From: Konateibacter massiliensis
GTDB lineage: Bacteria > Bacillota > Clostridia > Lachnospirales > Lachnospiraceae
Reading direction: 5' to 3'
Length of the DNA stretch: 64,000 nt
NCBI RefSeq assembly: GCF_900184995.1
Contig: NZ_LT860099.1
Span: forward strand, 2,236,332-2,300,331
Shown here: piece by piece, positions 8,109-16,703 of the stretch
How the letters are laid out: every line of letters starts with the position of its first letter
Position numbering within the stretch: the first letter of the stretch is position 1
Translations under genes and position numbers: made by a program
Notes under the pieces: generated by a model
Told to the model about the DNA's origin: nothing
Database searches by the model: none
Seen by the model: the letters and a program-made list of their open reading frames with translations, nothing else

Positions 8109-8468
8109 TTATCCCATCACTTTGTCCAGCACTAAATACTTTTGGCCACCCTGCTGCTTAATCAAAATAACCTTATCGTTTAGTTTCAGTGCATTTAATA
8201 TTTTTATTTTCTTCTTGCCTTTCAGCTTGTGAGCGTGTGCAAGCGTACATGTCTCAGGCTCTGTTTCCCAGTCAATCTCTGCTTCGGTTTCATAATTTAA
8301 AACGTTCTGGGTCAGCACGAGAAATTCCTTTGTCAGCAGCATTTTTTGTTCCACTTGAATTTTAAGAGGGCTTGCGCTTACCACTGTCCCAAATACAAAG
8401 GTGGACGGCTCGCTCTGGTTCACTGCTTCGAGCGCAACCCGTTTTATCTGTTCATTTAAATTTGCCAT
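8109..8468 (-). CDS. xkdR: tail protein, XkdR (DUF2577) family
   Basis: This 119-residue protein is a small beta-rich domain with SPLKIQVEQKMLLTKEFLVLT and KVILIKQQGGQKYLVLDKV, typical of DUF2577 spike/hub adaptor proteins of PBSX-type tails. It overlaps the XkdQ-like gene by one base and is followed after 12 nt by the DUF2634 gene. No catalytic motif is visible. Confidence 0.85.
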   Translation of the reverse strand: MANLNEQIKRVALEAVNQSEPSTFVFGTVVSASPLKIQVEQKMLLTKEFLVLTQNVLNYETEAEIDWETEPETCTLAHAHKLKGKKKIKILNALKLNDKVILIKQQGGQKYLVLDKVMG

Positions 8469-9436
8469 TACGCTATAAATTCACCTCCTATTAATGTCAA
8501 GTCCATCGTGTGCATATTGTTGCTAAATCTGTGAGTAACTTTCTCGCAGAGCATAAAATTGTTTACGGTGATGTCCCCCAGCTTAAGGGAGATGATGGGA
8601 GATGCTCCGGCTCGTATTCGAATATCTCCCCATGCGTCTTTTATGCTCAGGTTTCTGCTTTTCTGATTATAGTAAGACAACAGTTTGCTTACCTTCTCAT
8701 CCCCATTTTCACCCTCCTGAAGGGTATCAAAATACTGTAAAATTCCCCATTGGTTCATGTTGTTGCCATCCTGCGCGATGTAGACGTCCCGCTTTCCCGT
8801 ATTCTTATTATCATAAATAAGCTTTATTTTGTTGTAAGTCTCTCCGTCTATACTGCTTTGATAGTCAAAGTTTTGACCTGTCTCGCTGTCTATCACAATC
8901 GGCACCTTCATATCCGCTATACTCGATAGGGTGATGGCACCGTATTTATCATAGAGACAGTACAGCTCATTGGTATTCATCATCGTTGTGTCCAATGCAT
9001 TTTGAACCATATCAAACAGGGTTTTATTGTATTCAATCCGCTGCTGGATCACATAGCCTGTATCTGCAATATCTCCAGCATTTAGTCTAAAGTCCTCGCA
9101 TAGCAGCTGTATAAACTGCCCTGCAGTCAGCCCCGTATACACATAGGTGTCTTTGTTTTTAAAATAGCGGAGTTGGTCATAGCAGGTATAAGTAATTCTC
9201 TGCTCTTTATCTCTGCTTTTTGTAAAAATATATCCATAAAAAACACCTTTTTCATCAACTTTCAGGGTAACTGCCTGTCCCTCATACATCGGATAGTTCC
9301 TATCTTTTAATACCTTAAATACAAGCTTTGCGGGCGTGCCTTTTCTTTCACTCGTCAACTCAATACCTTCCTCCACACAAGGTTCGTATATCGCATCCTG
9401 CGTATAAGTCAATATTTGTACTTTCACGTTGCTCAC
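8468..9436 (-). CDS. xkdQ: baseplate hub protein, XkdQ (late control D-like)
   Basis: The protein has 322 residues. It contains the XkdQ features GIELTSERKGTPAKLVFKVLKD, VTLKVDEKGVFYGYIFTKSRD and QRITYTCYDQLRYFKNKDTYVYTGLTAGQFIQLLC. Family members are gpD/gp27-like hub proteins that join the tube to the spike. Some annotations call them hydrolases, but I see no catalytic motif here. It is spaced 3 nt from the LysM gene. Confidence 0.88.
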   Translation of the reverse strand: MSNVKVQILTYTQDAIYEPCVEEGIELTSERKGTPAKLVFKVLKDRNYPMYEGQAVTLKVDEKGVFYGYIFTKSRDKEQRITYTCYDQLRYFKNKDTYVYTGLTAGQFIQLLCEDFRLNAGDIADTGYVIQQRIEYNKTLFDMVQNALDTTMMNTNELYCLYDKYGAITLSSIADMKVPIVIDSETGQNFDYQSSIDGETYNKIKLIYDNKNTGKRDVYIAQDGNNMNQWGILQYFDTLQEGENGDEKVSKLLSYYNQKSRNLSIKDAWGDIRIRAGASPIISLKLGDITVNNFMLCEKVTHRFSNNMHTMDLTLIGGEFIA

Positions 9437-9439
9437 CCC

Positions 9440-10126
9440 CTATATCCTCGGTATCGTAAGGACAGAGCCTACCGGTATTTCCTCCGGCGATTTTAACTTT
9501 AGTTTATCCCTGTTTGCAAGCCAAATTGGTCTGTAATTCATGGCGTTTCCGTAATAATATTTTGAGAGGCTCCATATCGTATCATCAGGACCTACCTTAT
9601 GGGTGGTCGGAACTTTAAGCCTAAATGAAGAAATTGAATCTCTTGCACTTTGAGTCTTTATCGATACTGTACCGTCAGAGTTCGTAATAAGGTTTACTTT
9701 TTTTCTTCCGTAACTCACATACTGCTTTAGCTTGACCGATACTACCACGTCAAAACCTTCCTTTGCATCCTCCTTGATGGTATAGTCCTCCAAGGTAACC
9801 TTCATGCTCGTTGAATAAAGCCTTGTCCCATCCGGGAGAGTTCGATACACAATCCAGTTAAATGGTTTTTTTAACTGCTTAAGCTGCTCCATTTTTTCTA
9901 AATAGTACCACGCCCGCCTATAATCACCATTGCCATACGTCGCAAAAGGATATTTGTGATTTGGAAATAATAGATCAAACTCAATGTCAGTCAGCCCCGT
10001 AGGCTTGATGACATTAACCTCTCCGTCATTCATTAAATTTACTGTTTTATTTTGTCCATTGATTTTCATTGTGATTTTCTCAGGAAACACAGGTATCCTG
10101 AGCTTTCTGAAATACATTCGATACAT
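9440..10126 (-). CDS. xkdP: LysM hub protein (XkdP)
   Basis: The protein has 228 residues. The N-terminal two thirds, starting MYRMYFRKLRIPVFPEKITMK, form the family's hub domain. Residues about 178-226 (TIWSLSKYYYGNAMNYRPIW, then PVGSVLTIPRI) are a LysM domain. In contractile tails this gp53-like protein clamps the baseplate hub, and the LysM may touch peptidoglycan. It lies 3 nt after the tape-measure gene. Confidence 0.9.
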   Translation of the reverse strand: MYRMYFRKLRIPVFPEKITMKINGQNKTVNLMNDGEVNVIKPTGLTDIEFDLLFPNHKYPFATYGNGDYRRAWYYLEKMEQLKQLKKPFNWIVYRTLPDGTRLYSTSMKVTLEDYTIKEDAKEGFDVVVSVKLKQYVSYGRKKVNLITNSDGTVSIKTQSARDSISSFRLKVPTTHKVGPDDTIWSLSKYYYGNAMNYRPIWLANRDKLKLKSPEEIPVGSVLTIPRI

Positions 10127-10129
10127 CGC

Positions 10130-12205
10130 CTACACTCCTTCCATTGAAGCGGATGCCGTCTGGCTGATTACATCACCGAGATACTCCGCTATTCCGTCTA
10201 AATCGGACATGTTGTTGACCGTATTTGCCACACCGCCTAAATCTACATTCAGAGATTTAAACACCGTTCTGTCAATAATTTCTCTTTCCGCTATGTCCCT
10301 TAAATATTTTAAATCCTCCTCGGTGATTTCCATCGCGTCTGCTATTCTATCCGTGCTTTCCGCGCCGCTTGCAGTATTGTTATCAATGTTTTGCAGTGCA
10401 TCCATTGCATTTGAGTTGCCTGTGTAAGTGTCATAACTATTGTTTGAAAATATATCCGTCTCATCAGTATCCTTTGAAAAGAAACCGGAAATCTTATTGT
10501 CAATTCCTTCTCCAAACTTATAGCCGGTGTTATACGCGTCTCCATAGTCGATACGCGTATCGATTGTAGGGGCATCCCTGTTAATTGTTATTGCAGTATC
10601 GTTCTTGCCCCATCCAAGCACCTTATCCTGTAATGCATTTAGCCCTTCTGTCCAGTTTGTGCCAAATATGGCATCAATGATTTTAGTCACTACTTTTCCC
10701 AAGGATAAAAACCATGAAATAATCTGTCCAATCAGGTTCGCAACCGCGCCGCCAAAGCTGTTAAAGCCTCCGTTTGCAGCATTTAAAATCCATTCGATAA
10801 TACCTATAATTGGTTCGGCACTTGTCCATATATATTGAATTACTGCATTTAATACTCCGATTACTGCATTGAATATGAAAGCTCCCACTGCTGCAAATGC
10901 TCCCATAATAATTCCGGCTGCACTTAAAGTTGTACCTGCAAAATGATTGATTACACCGACTACGGCGTATACAACCGCTATCAATGCTATAATCGCGAAT
11001 ATAATTAAAACAATTGGATTCATTGCCATTATAGTACTCAAAACACCTTGCGCTACGCCCCACGCTTTCGTCGCAGCACTCACTGCCATTGTCACAGCTT
11101 TTACTCCAGACGTTGCGGCATAATATACTCCCAAAGCCGCCACCACACCATAAACAAGCGGTCCCAGCCAATACCAGTTATCATAAACCAAGGTTGCTAC
11201 ACCGCCAATCAAATCAAATGCCTCAACTGCCACCGCAGCCAAAATGTCAAGACCATTTGTCAGATAGGTCAGCATCGACTGAAACTGTTCGCTATTGGCA
11301 ATCTCATTTACTTTTTCAAGTATCGGTTGAAATGCACTAAGTGCCTCATCTTTTATCTGAGTAACAACCTGTGCCCACGTCATTGGCATCGCAGAAAACG
11401 TTTCATTTACACTCTCCACATTCGCCGTCGATAACAGTGCTTCTTTTACAGCCTCTCCTGTGAGCGCACCTTCGTCTGCCATATTTTGCAGTTGGTCGAT
11501 TGGGACGTTCATATAGTCTGCCACCGCCTGCATAATGTTTGGAGCCGTTGCAAATATCTCCTCAAACTGTGCTCCACTAACAACACCTGAACTGAGTGCA
11601 TCTGTCAACTGTGCTGTTGCAGCACCTGCTTCCTGCTGTCCAGCTCCTGCAACTGTGTACATTTTACTGAGCATTTCACTGAATGCCACCATTTCCTGAT
11701 TACCCGAAAATGCACCCTTTGCTCTTGCTCCTAACTCCGCAACCGTATTCGCTGTTTCAAGGTACGATGTTCTGGACCTCTTTGCTGATTCAAATATCAT
11801 ATTGTTCAGCTCTTCGGTTGTCTGTAACCCATCATTCATAAAATCAAGCCGTGCCGTGTTATTCACCATCGTATCCGATAAATCCATAACTGCTTTCAGA
11901 TTATCAAGTGTTGCAAATTTCTTCACCAATCCACCTAAAGCCGAATTGCTCTTTTCTGCACTGTCCTTAAGTACCTGTTGGCTGGCTCCCATTTCAAGAA
12001 ATTCGGCAGAAGCGCCTTGGGCAGCCAGCGCAGCTGCTTTTAAGGAAACCTCCGAGCTTTTAATAATAGAAATATTGGTTCCATCCTGCGTTGCTATTTG
12101 CAATTCAGTGTAATTATTTTTGCAAACCTCAATTGCGCCCGCCATAGCTTGAAACGCAGATATTGCTCCGGCACTTACCCCTAATGCTGTACTTTGTCCC
12201 GCCAT
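10130..12205 (-). CDS. tail tape-measure protein (XkdO-type)
   Basis: The protein has 691 residues. An N-terminal helical region contains the tape-measure signature (AAGAATAQLTDALSSGVVSG, then FEEIFATAPNIMQAVADYM). A hydrophobic alanine/isoleucine-rich central region spans about residues 350-520 with several membrane-like segments, and the C-terminus is hydrophilic. It sets tail length; at roughly 1.5 angstrom per residue the tail would be about 100 nm, which is an estimate only. The gene follows the frameshifting chaperone, as in phages generally. The ribosome site GAAAGGAGGG is strong. It shows no lytic transglycosylase domain. Confidence 0.9.
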   Translation of the reverse strand: MAGQSTALGVSAGAISAFQAMAGAIEVCKNNYTELQIATQDGTNISIIKSSEVSLKAAALAAQGASAEFLEMGASQQVLKDSAEKSNSALGGLVKKFATLDNLKAVMDLSDTMVNNTARLDFMNDGLQTTEELNNMIFESAKRSRTSYLETANTVAELGARAKGAFSGNQEMVAFSEMLSKMYTVAGAGQQEAGAATAQLTDALSSGVVSGAQFEEIFATAPNIMQAVADYMNVPIDQLQNMADEGALTGEAVKEALLSTANVESVNETFSAMPMTWAQVVTQIKDEALSAFQPILEKVNEIANSEQFQSMLTYLTNGLDILAAVAVEAFDLIGGVATLVYDNWYWLGPLVYGVVAALGVYYAATSGVKAVTMAVSAATKAWGVAQGVLSTIMAMNPIVLIIFAIIALIAVVYAVVGVINHFAGTTLSAAGIIMGAFAAVGAFIFNAVIGVLNAVIQYIWTSAEPIIGIIEWILNAANGGFNSFGGAVANLIGQIISWFLSLGKVVTKIIDAIFGTNWTEGLNALQDKVLGWGKNDTAITINRDAPTIDTRIDYGDAYNTGYKFGEGIDNKISGFFSKDTDETDIFSNNSYDTYTGNSNAMDALQNIDNNTASGAESTDRIADAMEITEEDLKYLRDIAEREIIDRTVFKSLNVDLGGVANTVNNMSDLDGIAEYLGDVISQTASASMEGV

Positions 12206-12254
12206 TTTTCACCCTCCTTTCTGTAAGTTTCTTTTAACTTAAATTTGTTTTTTC

Positions 12255-12440
12255 TTATCTCTTTCCTCCTCGCTTAAGCTTTGCCTGCTCTTTTTTCTCT
12301 GACTCAATTTTGATGTCAATGGAGGCGATAAGAAAAGCTTTTTCATATCGGTCCATTTCGGCAAACTGCGAGGGCAGTATTTTTAGTTTGTGAAGGCAAT
12401 AGTAAGCGTAATTTGCCTCACTATCACCTTCGTTGATTAG
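12255..12440 (-). CDS. -1 frame extension of the tail assembly chaperone (gpGT-like)
   Basis: Directly behind the XkdN-like stop, the -1 frame is open for 61 codons. It encodes a charged helical peptide containing EANYAYYCLHKLKILPSQF, EMDRYEKAFLIASIDIKIE and a lysine-rich end. It has no start codon or ribosome site of its own. Its content fits the T domain of gpG/gpGT-type chaperones, which binds the tape measure or tube protein. It is expected to be made only as a frameshift fusion (12853 down to 12255). Confidence 0.8.
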   Translation of the reverse strand, partial: LINEGDSEANYAYYCLHKLKILPSQFAEMDRYEKAFLIASIDIKIESEKKEQAKLKRGGKR

Positions 12441-12853
12441 TTTTTTGCTTCTTCTACCAGCTCTCGATCGGATTTGCTGTAACCGCTGATTTCAAGAATT
12501 CTCTGACAGTACGCCTGATATTCTCCATCACTGTCTAACATTTCCGTAATCAGCTCCTCAGCACTCATTACTCCATAGCTATCCTGAAGCTCCTTATCAT
12601 TCAGGTTGGGAGAAACAGTACACTTTGCAGCAACCATGCGGTTGAACTTCGCATTGTCTACATCAATCTTTTTTCCCTTCTGATTGATCGACGTACATTC
12701 ATTTCTGATATAATCAGCTTCTTTTGTCTTTAAGGCACGAATTTCCCACACTAAAACTTCTCCTGAAGCATCTTTAAAGTTTTCACTTGCGGCAATTTTT
12801 ACATTTTTTCTTTCTACCTTATTTTGTTTTAAAAACGCATTAAAATCACTCAT
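12437..12853 (-). CDS. xkdN: tail assembly chaperone (XkdN, gpG-like)
   Basis: The protein has 138 residues and starts MSDFNAFLKQNKVERKNVKIAASENF. The family pattern WEIRALKTKEADYIRNECTS and KFNRMVAAKCTVSPNLNDKELQDSYGV match XkdN-type chaperones. It lies between the tube and tape-measure genes, as expected. The last codons before its stop are GCA AAA AAC, which form a slippery heptamer (see separate entry). Confidence 0.9.
   Translation of the reverse strand: MSDFNAFLKQNKVERKNVKIAASENFKDASGEVLVWEIRALKTKEADYIRNECTSINQKGKKIDVDNAKFNRMVAAKCTVSPNLNDKELQDSYGVMSAEELITEMLDSDGEYQAYCQRILEISGYSKSDRELVEEAKN
12440..12446 (-). promoter_or_regulatory. programmed -1 ribosomal frameshift site A AAA AAC
   Basis: On the minus strand the chaperone's last sense codons read AAA AAC, preceded by A and followed by the stop TAA. 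This is the canonical X XXY YYZ slippery heptamer. A slip of one base gives AAA AAA CTA ATC and continues into the open -1 frame to 12255. Confidence 0.82.
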
Positions 12854-12863
12854 CTTTTTCCTC

Positions 12864-13361
12864 CTACTTCATTCCGCTTAAAATAGTAAATGCCTTTGCA
12901 ATGTCAAATCGTTCTGCTGTAAAGTCAATGCTCTGCTCCAGCCACTCACCTTCGGCATCAACACTTGCAATTGTGGTTCCGTCAATATTACAGCCATTGA
13001 TTGTAACACTTCTGCTTCCTGCGGCGCTGGTTGGATCGTCATTTGTAAGAACCATGTCAAAGTACAAGTCCTCTCCGGTCTCCTGATATTTGTAAATCAT
13101 CTCTGTAAAAATATCCGTATTATGGTAAATAGTAGCAGAGCCGGTAATCTTACCGCCATTTGCCTTATTACCGTTTGTTGTTCTGCCAAGTATTGCTACC
13201 TCGCTTTTGGACTTTTCATATTTTACTTCAATATTTTTTAACTGCATGAGCAGATAGCGGTTGTCACCGATTGTAATATAGCAAGAGCCTAGCTTTGCGC
13301 TCACGGCGTCTCTCGCAATCATTGTTGTTTCTGCAAAATGCTGTAAATTCATTTTTAACAT
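12864..13361 (-). CDS. xkdM: tail tube protein (XkdM)
   Basis: The protein has 165 residues and begins MLKMNLQHFAETTMIARDAVSAK. The XkdM signature continues with KLGSCYITIGDNRYLLMQLKN, an IEVKYEKSKSEVAILGRTT region and GKITGSATIYHNTDIFTEM. It is the inner tube around the DNA-less lumen of the contractile tail. It lies between the sheath and chaperone genes with short gaps and good ribosome sites. Confidence 0.92.
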   Translation of the reverse strand: MLKMNLQHFAETTMIARDAVSAKLGSCYITIGDNRYLLMQLKNIEVKYEKSKSEVAILGRTTNGNKANGGKITGSATIYHNTDIFTEMIYKYQETGEDLYFDMVLTNDDPTSAAGSRSVTINGCNIDGTTIASVDAEGEWLEQSIDFTAERFDIAKAFTILSGMK

Positions 13362-13376
13362 AATTTTTCTCCCTTC

Positions 13377-14681
13377 TTATTCCGCCATTACAACCATGTA
13401 AAGCTTTTCCATTGCACAAACAGGCTGTATCTGGTTTGTAACTGTAACAGAACGTTTGTCGTTTCCTTCTTCCACGGTCACATCGGCACTCGCAAAGTTT
13501 TCAATTGCATGCAATGTTTCTAATTCTTTGTTGTAAGTTACCATGTCATTCCAGAAGCTTACTCTTCCCGCCTCATTGTTTTGGATTTTTCCTAAGTACT
13601 TTGAGTTAAAGAGCACCGCAATGTCATTACCAATCTGGTCAAGTATACGGATAACCTGATTCAGGCTAAAATCTGAATTTTTGTCTGAGGATGTGGATGT
13701 AAAGGAATTGATATCCGCTAAAACACGTGCTTCTGAACCCACTTTATGAAAAACAAATTCTCCTGCCAAAATGGCGGATGTAAGCTCTGACTGCTTATAA
13801 TCCACATCAATACTGTACTCTCCGTCATAGGTGAGGTTTGTATTTGACTTGTTGATCGCGCAGCCTGCCTCTGCTCCTGCAACCCAGTAAACAATCGCAT
13901 TTTCTGGCTTTCCTTTTTCTTTTACCTTGTTTTTTACATTGATTACACCCTCATAATCAGCAGCGTAATTATAAATCACGGTCTGAAATTTAACTCCTGC
14001 TTCATCACGCATTCTCTTCGTATATGCAGCAAATAAAGCTTTAATCTGCTCTTCTTGAGCTACACAGCCCAATGTATGGAAGGAATACCCCTCAAGCTTA
14101 TCAAGAGCTGTCTGGTATTGTGTACCGGTCAGTGTCTCCAGATTGGTTCCTCCTACTAACGAAACGCCGGATGTAGCAATAAGCATTGCCTCTGGTTTAA
14201 ATTCCACATAGCCGTTTGCAACAAGCTCTGCTGCACCGGCAACTGTCTGTGTATCCACCTTCTGGCTATCCAGATAAGTTATAACATCAAACATTTCTTC
14301 ATTGTCCGCATTCTCCTGAATAACAAGCTTAATGGCGTTTCCTCTTATACCACTGTATAATGCCTTGGCATATTCGTTTTCTGCCTTTTCGCCGCTATTT
14401 AAGCGGTAAATATGCAATGTCTTTGCATGCTTAAATACCTCTCTGATATTTAACAGTTCCTCAGCATCATAGCTGTAGCCGAATATTTTAAGTGAGTCCT
14501 TTTCAAAATCACTGCTTTCAACCGTAAATACCTCACCGTCTGTTCCCCAGTTTAATTCCATCGGAATTGCGCAAATACCACGCTCCGATAAAGCAGCACT
14601 TGCTTTTGCAATGCTGACAAAATTAATATAAGCGCCCGGAAGCACTTTGTTTTGTGTTGTAAAATTTCCTCCACCTAACAT
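13377..14681 (-). CDS. xkdK: contractile tail sheath protein (XkdK)
   Basis: The protein has 434 residues. N-terminal MLGGGNFTTQNKVLPGAYINF, central GIRGNAIKLVIQENADN and TGTQYQTALDKLEGYSF, and a C-terminal tube-binding part with NEAGRVSFWNDMVTYNKELE are all typical of XkdK/phage-sheath subtilisin-like domains. Its presence makes the particle contractile (R-type), not flexible (F-type). Its ATG overlaps the stop of the 59-residue gene upstream (TAATG), so the two are translationally coupled. Confidence 0.94.
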   Translation of the reverse strand: MLGGGNFTTQNKVLPGAYINFVSIAKASAALSERGICAIPMELNWGTDGEVFTVESSDFEKDSLKIFGYSYDAEELLNIREVFKHAKTLHIYRLNSGEKAENEYAKALYSGIRGNAIKLVIQENADNEEMFDVITYLDSQKVDTQTVAGAAELVANGYVEFKPEAMLIATSGVSLVGGTNLETLTGTQYQTALDKLEGYSFHTLGCVAQEEQIKALFAAYTKRMRDEAGVKFQTVIYNYAADYEGVINVKNKVKEKGKPENAIVYWVAGAEAGCAINKSNTNLTYDGEYSIDVDYKQSELTSAILAGEFVFHKVGSEARVLADINSFTSTSSDKNSDFSLNQVIRILDQIGNDIAVLFNSKYLGKIQNNEAGRVSFWNDMVTYNKELETLHAIENFASADVTVEEGNDKRSVTVTNQIQPVCAMEKLYMVVMAE

Positions 14682-14860
14682 TATTTCACCTTACCTTTCA
14701 AAAATTGTTCTATTCGTTTGTCAACCTCTGTTAATGTACAAGTTTCTGCATCCGAAAGAAGTATGTTTATCAAGTCTTTTCGATGTATGTACTTCTTTGA
14801 ATTTAAAACCTGTTCTTTTGTAAATGTTTTTGCTGTCTTTTTTGCAGCCAAATTAATCAT
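14681..14860 (-). CDS. small conserved tail-cluster protein, 59 residues
   Basis: The frame starts MINLAAKKTAKTFTKEQVLN and ends EVDKRIEQFLKGKVK. It has a GGAGG ribosome site. It overlaps the previous gene by 8 nt and the sheath gene by one base (TAATG). Basic, helical, no cysteine. Its position between tail terminator and sheath matches the small XkdJ-like slot of PBSX clusters. The coupling makes it a real gene. Function unknown. Confidence 0.8.
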   Translation of the reverse strand: MINLAAKKTAKTFTKEQVLNSKKYIHRKDLINILLSDAETCTLTEVDKRIEQFLKGKVK

Positions 14861-15278
14861 CCTCCTTCACTCCTACGGCAGACTGCATGTTATCCATATT
14901 TATCCGCTCCGTCTGCTTGAATAAGAGCATATTAAAATCTACTTTAAAATGTAAAACCTTGTCTTCCAGCTCCGTGTTCATTCCCGATCCTCTGATGAGA
15001 TTATCACCTACCGCTATATACTCCAGTGCATCATACAGCTTTTCTGCCGCTTCCATGCATTCTCTTGTATCATTCGCCTCTTTTGGAAAATAGCGTATCT
15101 CAAAGGACTGGAGCCGTTCATAGCGGCTGTCCGACTTTTGTTCCTGCGAAGAGGTAAGTGGTACAACCATGAGGCAAGGGAGCGTTTTATCTTCCTCCTC
15201 ATTTGTGTATACTGTGTACTCTTCTCCAAAAGCACCTAAAAGTGCTTTCGAAATTCCCTCAATCGTCTTATTGAGCAC
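14853..15278 (-). CDS. tail terminator-like protein (XkdI position)
   Basis: The protein has 141 residues with the pattern IEGISKALLGAFGEEYTVYT, then LPCLMVVPLTSSQEQK and RLQSFEIRYFPKE, which fits the phage tail-terminator family that caps the tail after assembly. The GTG at 15278 is 9 nt from GGAGG and is preferred over a TTG only 3 nt from it. It is the first structural gene of the operon. In a complete phage the head-completion genes would precede it; here a leader and a regulator do. Confidence 0.75.
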   Translation of the reverse strand: MLNKTIEGISKALLGAFGEEYTVYTNEEEDKTLPCLMVVPLTSSQEQKSDSRYERLQSFEIRYFPKEANDTRECMEAAEKLYDALEYIAVGDNLIRGSGMNTELEDKVLHFKVDFNMLLFKQTERINMDNMQSAVGVKEDD

Positions 15279-15303
15279 AATCAAAATCCTCCTTTCCAGT
15301 GTC

Positions 15304-15393
15304 TTATTCAGTTTTCAAGGTACAAGCAGGCTTTCGAGCTTCACCGTGTTTCCCTGATGGCTTGTCGTCTACCTTGAACTTATTGTAGCCCAT
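15304..15393 (-). CDS. possible 29-codon leader peptide of the tail operon
   Basis: The frame MGYNKFKVDDKPSGKHGEAR continues with KPACTLKTE and stops 25 nt before the tail-terminator start. The ribosome site is weak. It coincides with a potential long-range RNA stem (15314-15378), so it may be a leader ORF, or only a by-product of the structured RNA. Confidence 0.35.
   Translation of the reverse strand: MGYNKFKVDDKPSGKHGEARKPACTLKTE
15314..15378 (-). ncRNA. candidate structured leader RNA ahead of the tail structural genes
   Basis: TTCAAGGTA at 15314-15322 pairs perfectly with TACCTTGAA at 15370-15378, and CAAGC at 15323-15327 pairs with GCTTG at 15360-15364. This closes a roughly 65-nt element. 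The 3' side reads TACCTTGAAAACTGAATA on the minus strand. No known riboswitch class is recognised. Confidence 0.35.
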
Positions 15394-15449
15394 TTTATTT
15401 TCTCTTTTTATGTGCTCCCTTACGTATTTGGGACGTATCATCTGCGTAC

Positions 15450-15764
15450 TTATATGGTTTCTGCGATGCTCTTCATCATCCGAAGTGCCAATTCTCTCTT
15501 TTCTTTTGGCAATCCGGTTAACAATGCACCGATTTCCTCCGTCGGTTCTGCCATTTTTCCGGCTATCAGATAATCTAGAGTCGTATCAAGTGCTTTTGCC
15601 ATTTCCACAAAAGTTTCTATGCTTGTACTATGTCTTCCTATCTCAATACCTGAGTAAGTCCGGTGGGATATCCCAATTTCCTGAGCAAAGCTTTCCTGGG
15701 TATACCCCTTGCTTTTTCTTAATTCCTTCATTCTCTTTCCGCTCTCTCTTACATCATAATTCAT
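15450..15764 (-). CDS. XRE-family transcriptional regulator of the tail cluster
   Basis: The protein has 104 residues. Helix-turn-helix residues 8-65 contain RMKELRKSKGYTQESFAQEI and GISHRTYSGIEIGRHSTSIETFVEMAKAL, followed by LDYLIAG and a short helical C-terminus. A GGAGG ribosome site precedes the ATG. It sits between the early control genes and the structural operon on the same strand, so it probably tunes late transcription or its own expression. Confidence 0.85.
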   Translation of the reverse strand: MNYDVRESGKRMKELRKSKGYTQESFAQEIGISHRTYSGIEIGRHSTSIETFVEMAKALDTTLDYLIAGKMAEPTEEIGALLTGLPKEKRELALRMMKSIAETI

Positions 15765-15870
15765 ACCTGTATCCTCCTGATTTTTGTTTTAGGAGACAGC
15801 AGGTACAAAAAAGTGTGAGCATTGCCCAGAGGGTTTTGTATGATAGAAAATTCAGAATAGTTTTCTTCCA

Positions 15871-15912
15871 TACAAAAAAATCCCCGAACCAATATTTCTG
15901 GTTCGAGGATTT
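15871..15912 (-). terminator. rho-independent terminator of the control operon
   Basis: AAATCCCCGAACCA and TGGTTCGAGGATTT form a 14-bp stem with one mismatch and a 7-nt loop. On the minus strand it is followed by TTTTTTTGTA. It separates the 16098 activator-like gene from the downstream XRE gene. The rest of the 333-nt gap (15765-16097) shows no gene. Confidence 0.85.
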
Positions 15913-16097
15913 CCTCTTTTTCTTTATTCAGTTTTATGCCGCACTGTCTCCATTGTACAGAGTATAGCACTGTAAATGTTTGAAAGCAGTACGCAGGGGG
16001 TACGTATTTTGTATCAATTTGGTCGGCAGACAGTCCGAAAAAAGTCCGCCAAAAGTACAAGATAATCATAGAAGACTAAATAGTAACCAAGTCATCC

Positions 16098-16691
16098 CTA
16101 TCCCACATATCCGGCCACACACAATAGCTGTCCGTTTTCCGTGCTCTTTGCCTTCTTCATATTGGGGATGATAATCTGCCACAGGCAGTAGCCGAATACC
16201 TTGACCGCATCTTTTTTATACTTATAATAGGTACTTCTTGAAATGGCAAGCTCGTACAAAATATCAGTCTCCCTATGCTTGTCCTTCGATAAATAGGTTT
16301 TTTGCAATACTTTAAAATAATTCTCCCCCAACAACGGGTATTCCTTTACCTTTAATATAGCCGTCACAATGAGCTTTGCCATCAATCTGGTCTCTTGATT
16401 TGCCGCAAGTCTCCCTTCCAGCTTTCCGGCATCCATTCGGTAATCAAATTTGTCAAGAATCTCAACCGCATATGCCAGTTCCTCGTTCATAACCGCCTTG
16501 CACTCTTCATCAAGTTCCTTAATGTTACTGTCAATGGTCCACAAAACATGTTGGAAGCTGTTTAAAAGACGCTTCGCTTTCTGAAACTCAATATCCGATA
16601 TCTCAGCCGGATTTGTCGTATATTTTTCAACTACCGCCATGATCAAATCATCTTCATCAGCAGTATTTATTACATAATCTTTTATTTCCAT
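16098..16691 (-). CDS. ArpU-like / sigma-like phage transcription regulator
   Basis: The protein has 197 residues. The N-terminal two thirds are helical (EFQKAKRLLNSFQHVLWTID and ELDEECKAVMNEELAYAVEI). The C-terminal third contains a sigma-region-4-like helix-turn-helix, ETDILYELAISRSTYYKYKK. This layout is that of late-operon activators of the ArpU type. It is encoded in the early operon behind the divergent promoter and probably turns on the tail operon when the repressor is lost. The exact family was not confirmed. Confidence 0.6.
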   Translation of the reverse strand: MEIKDYVINTADEDDLIMAVVEKYTTNPAEISDIEFQKAKRLLNSFQHVLWTIDSNIKELDEECKAVMNEELAYAVEILDKFDYRMDAGKLEGRLAANQETRLMAKLIVTAILKVKEYPLLGENYFKVLQKTYLSKDKHRETDILYELAISRSTYYKYKKDAVKVFGYCLWQIIIPNMKKAKSTENGQLLCVAGYVG

Positions 16692-16703
16692 CTGTTTCCC
16701 CTC

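Noticed and set aside
15410-15967. A long plus-strand open frame of 185 codons
   Set aside because: It runs opposite the XRE gene and through a terminator hairpin, is rich in Phe/Leu/Ser from antisense AT-rich codons, and has no ribosome site.
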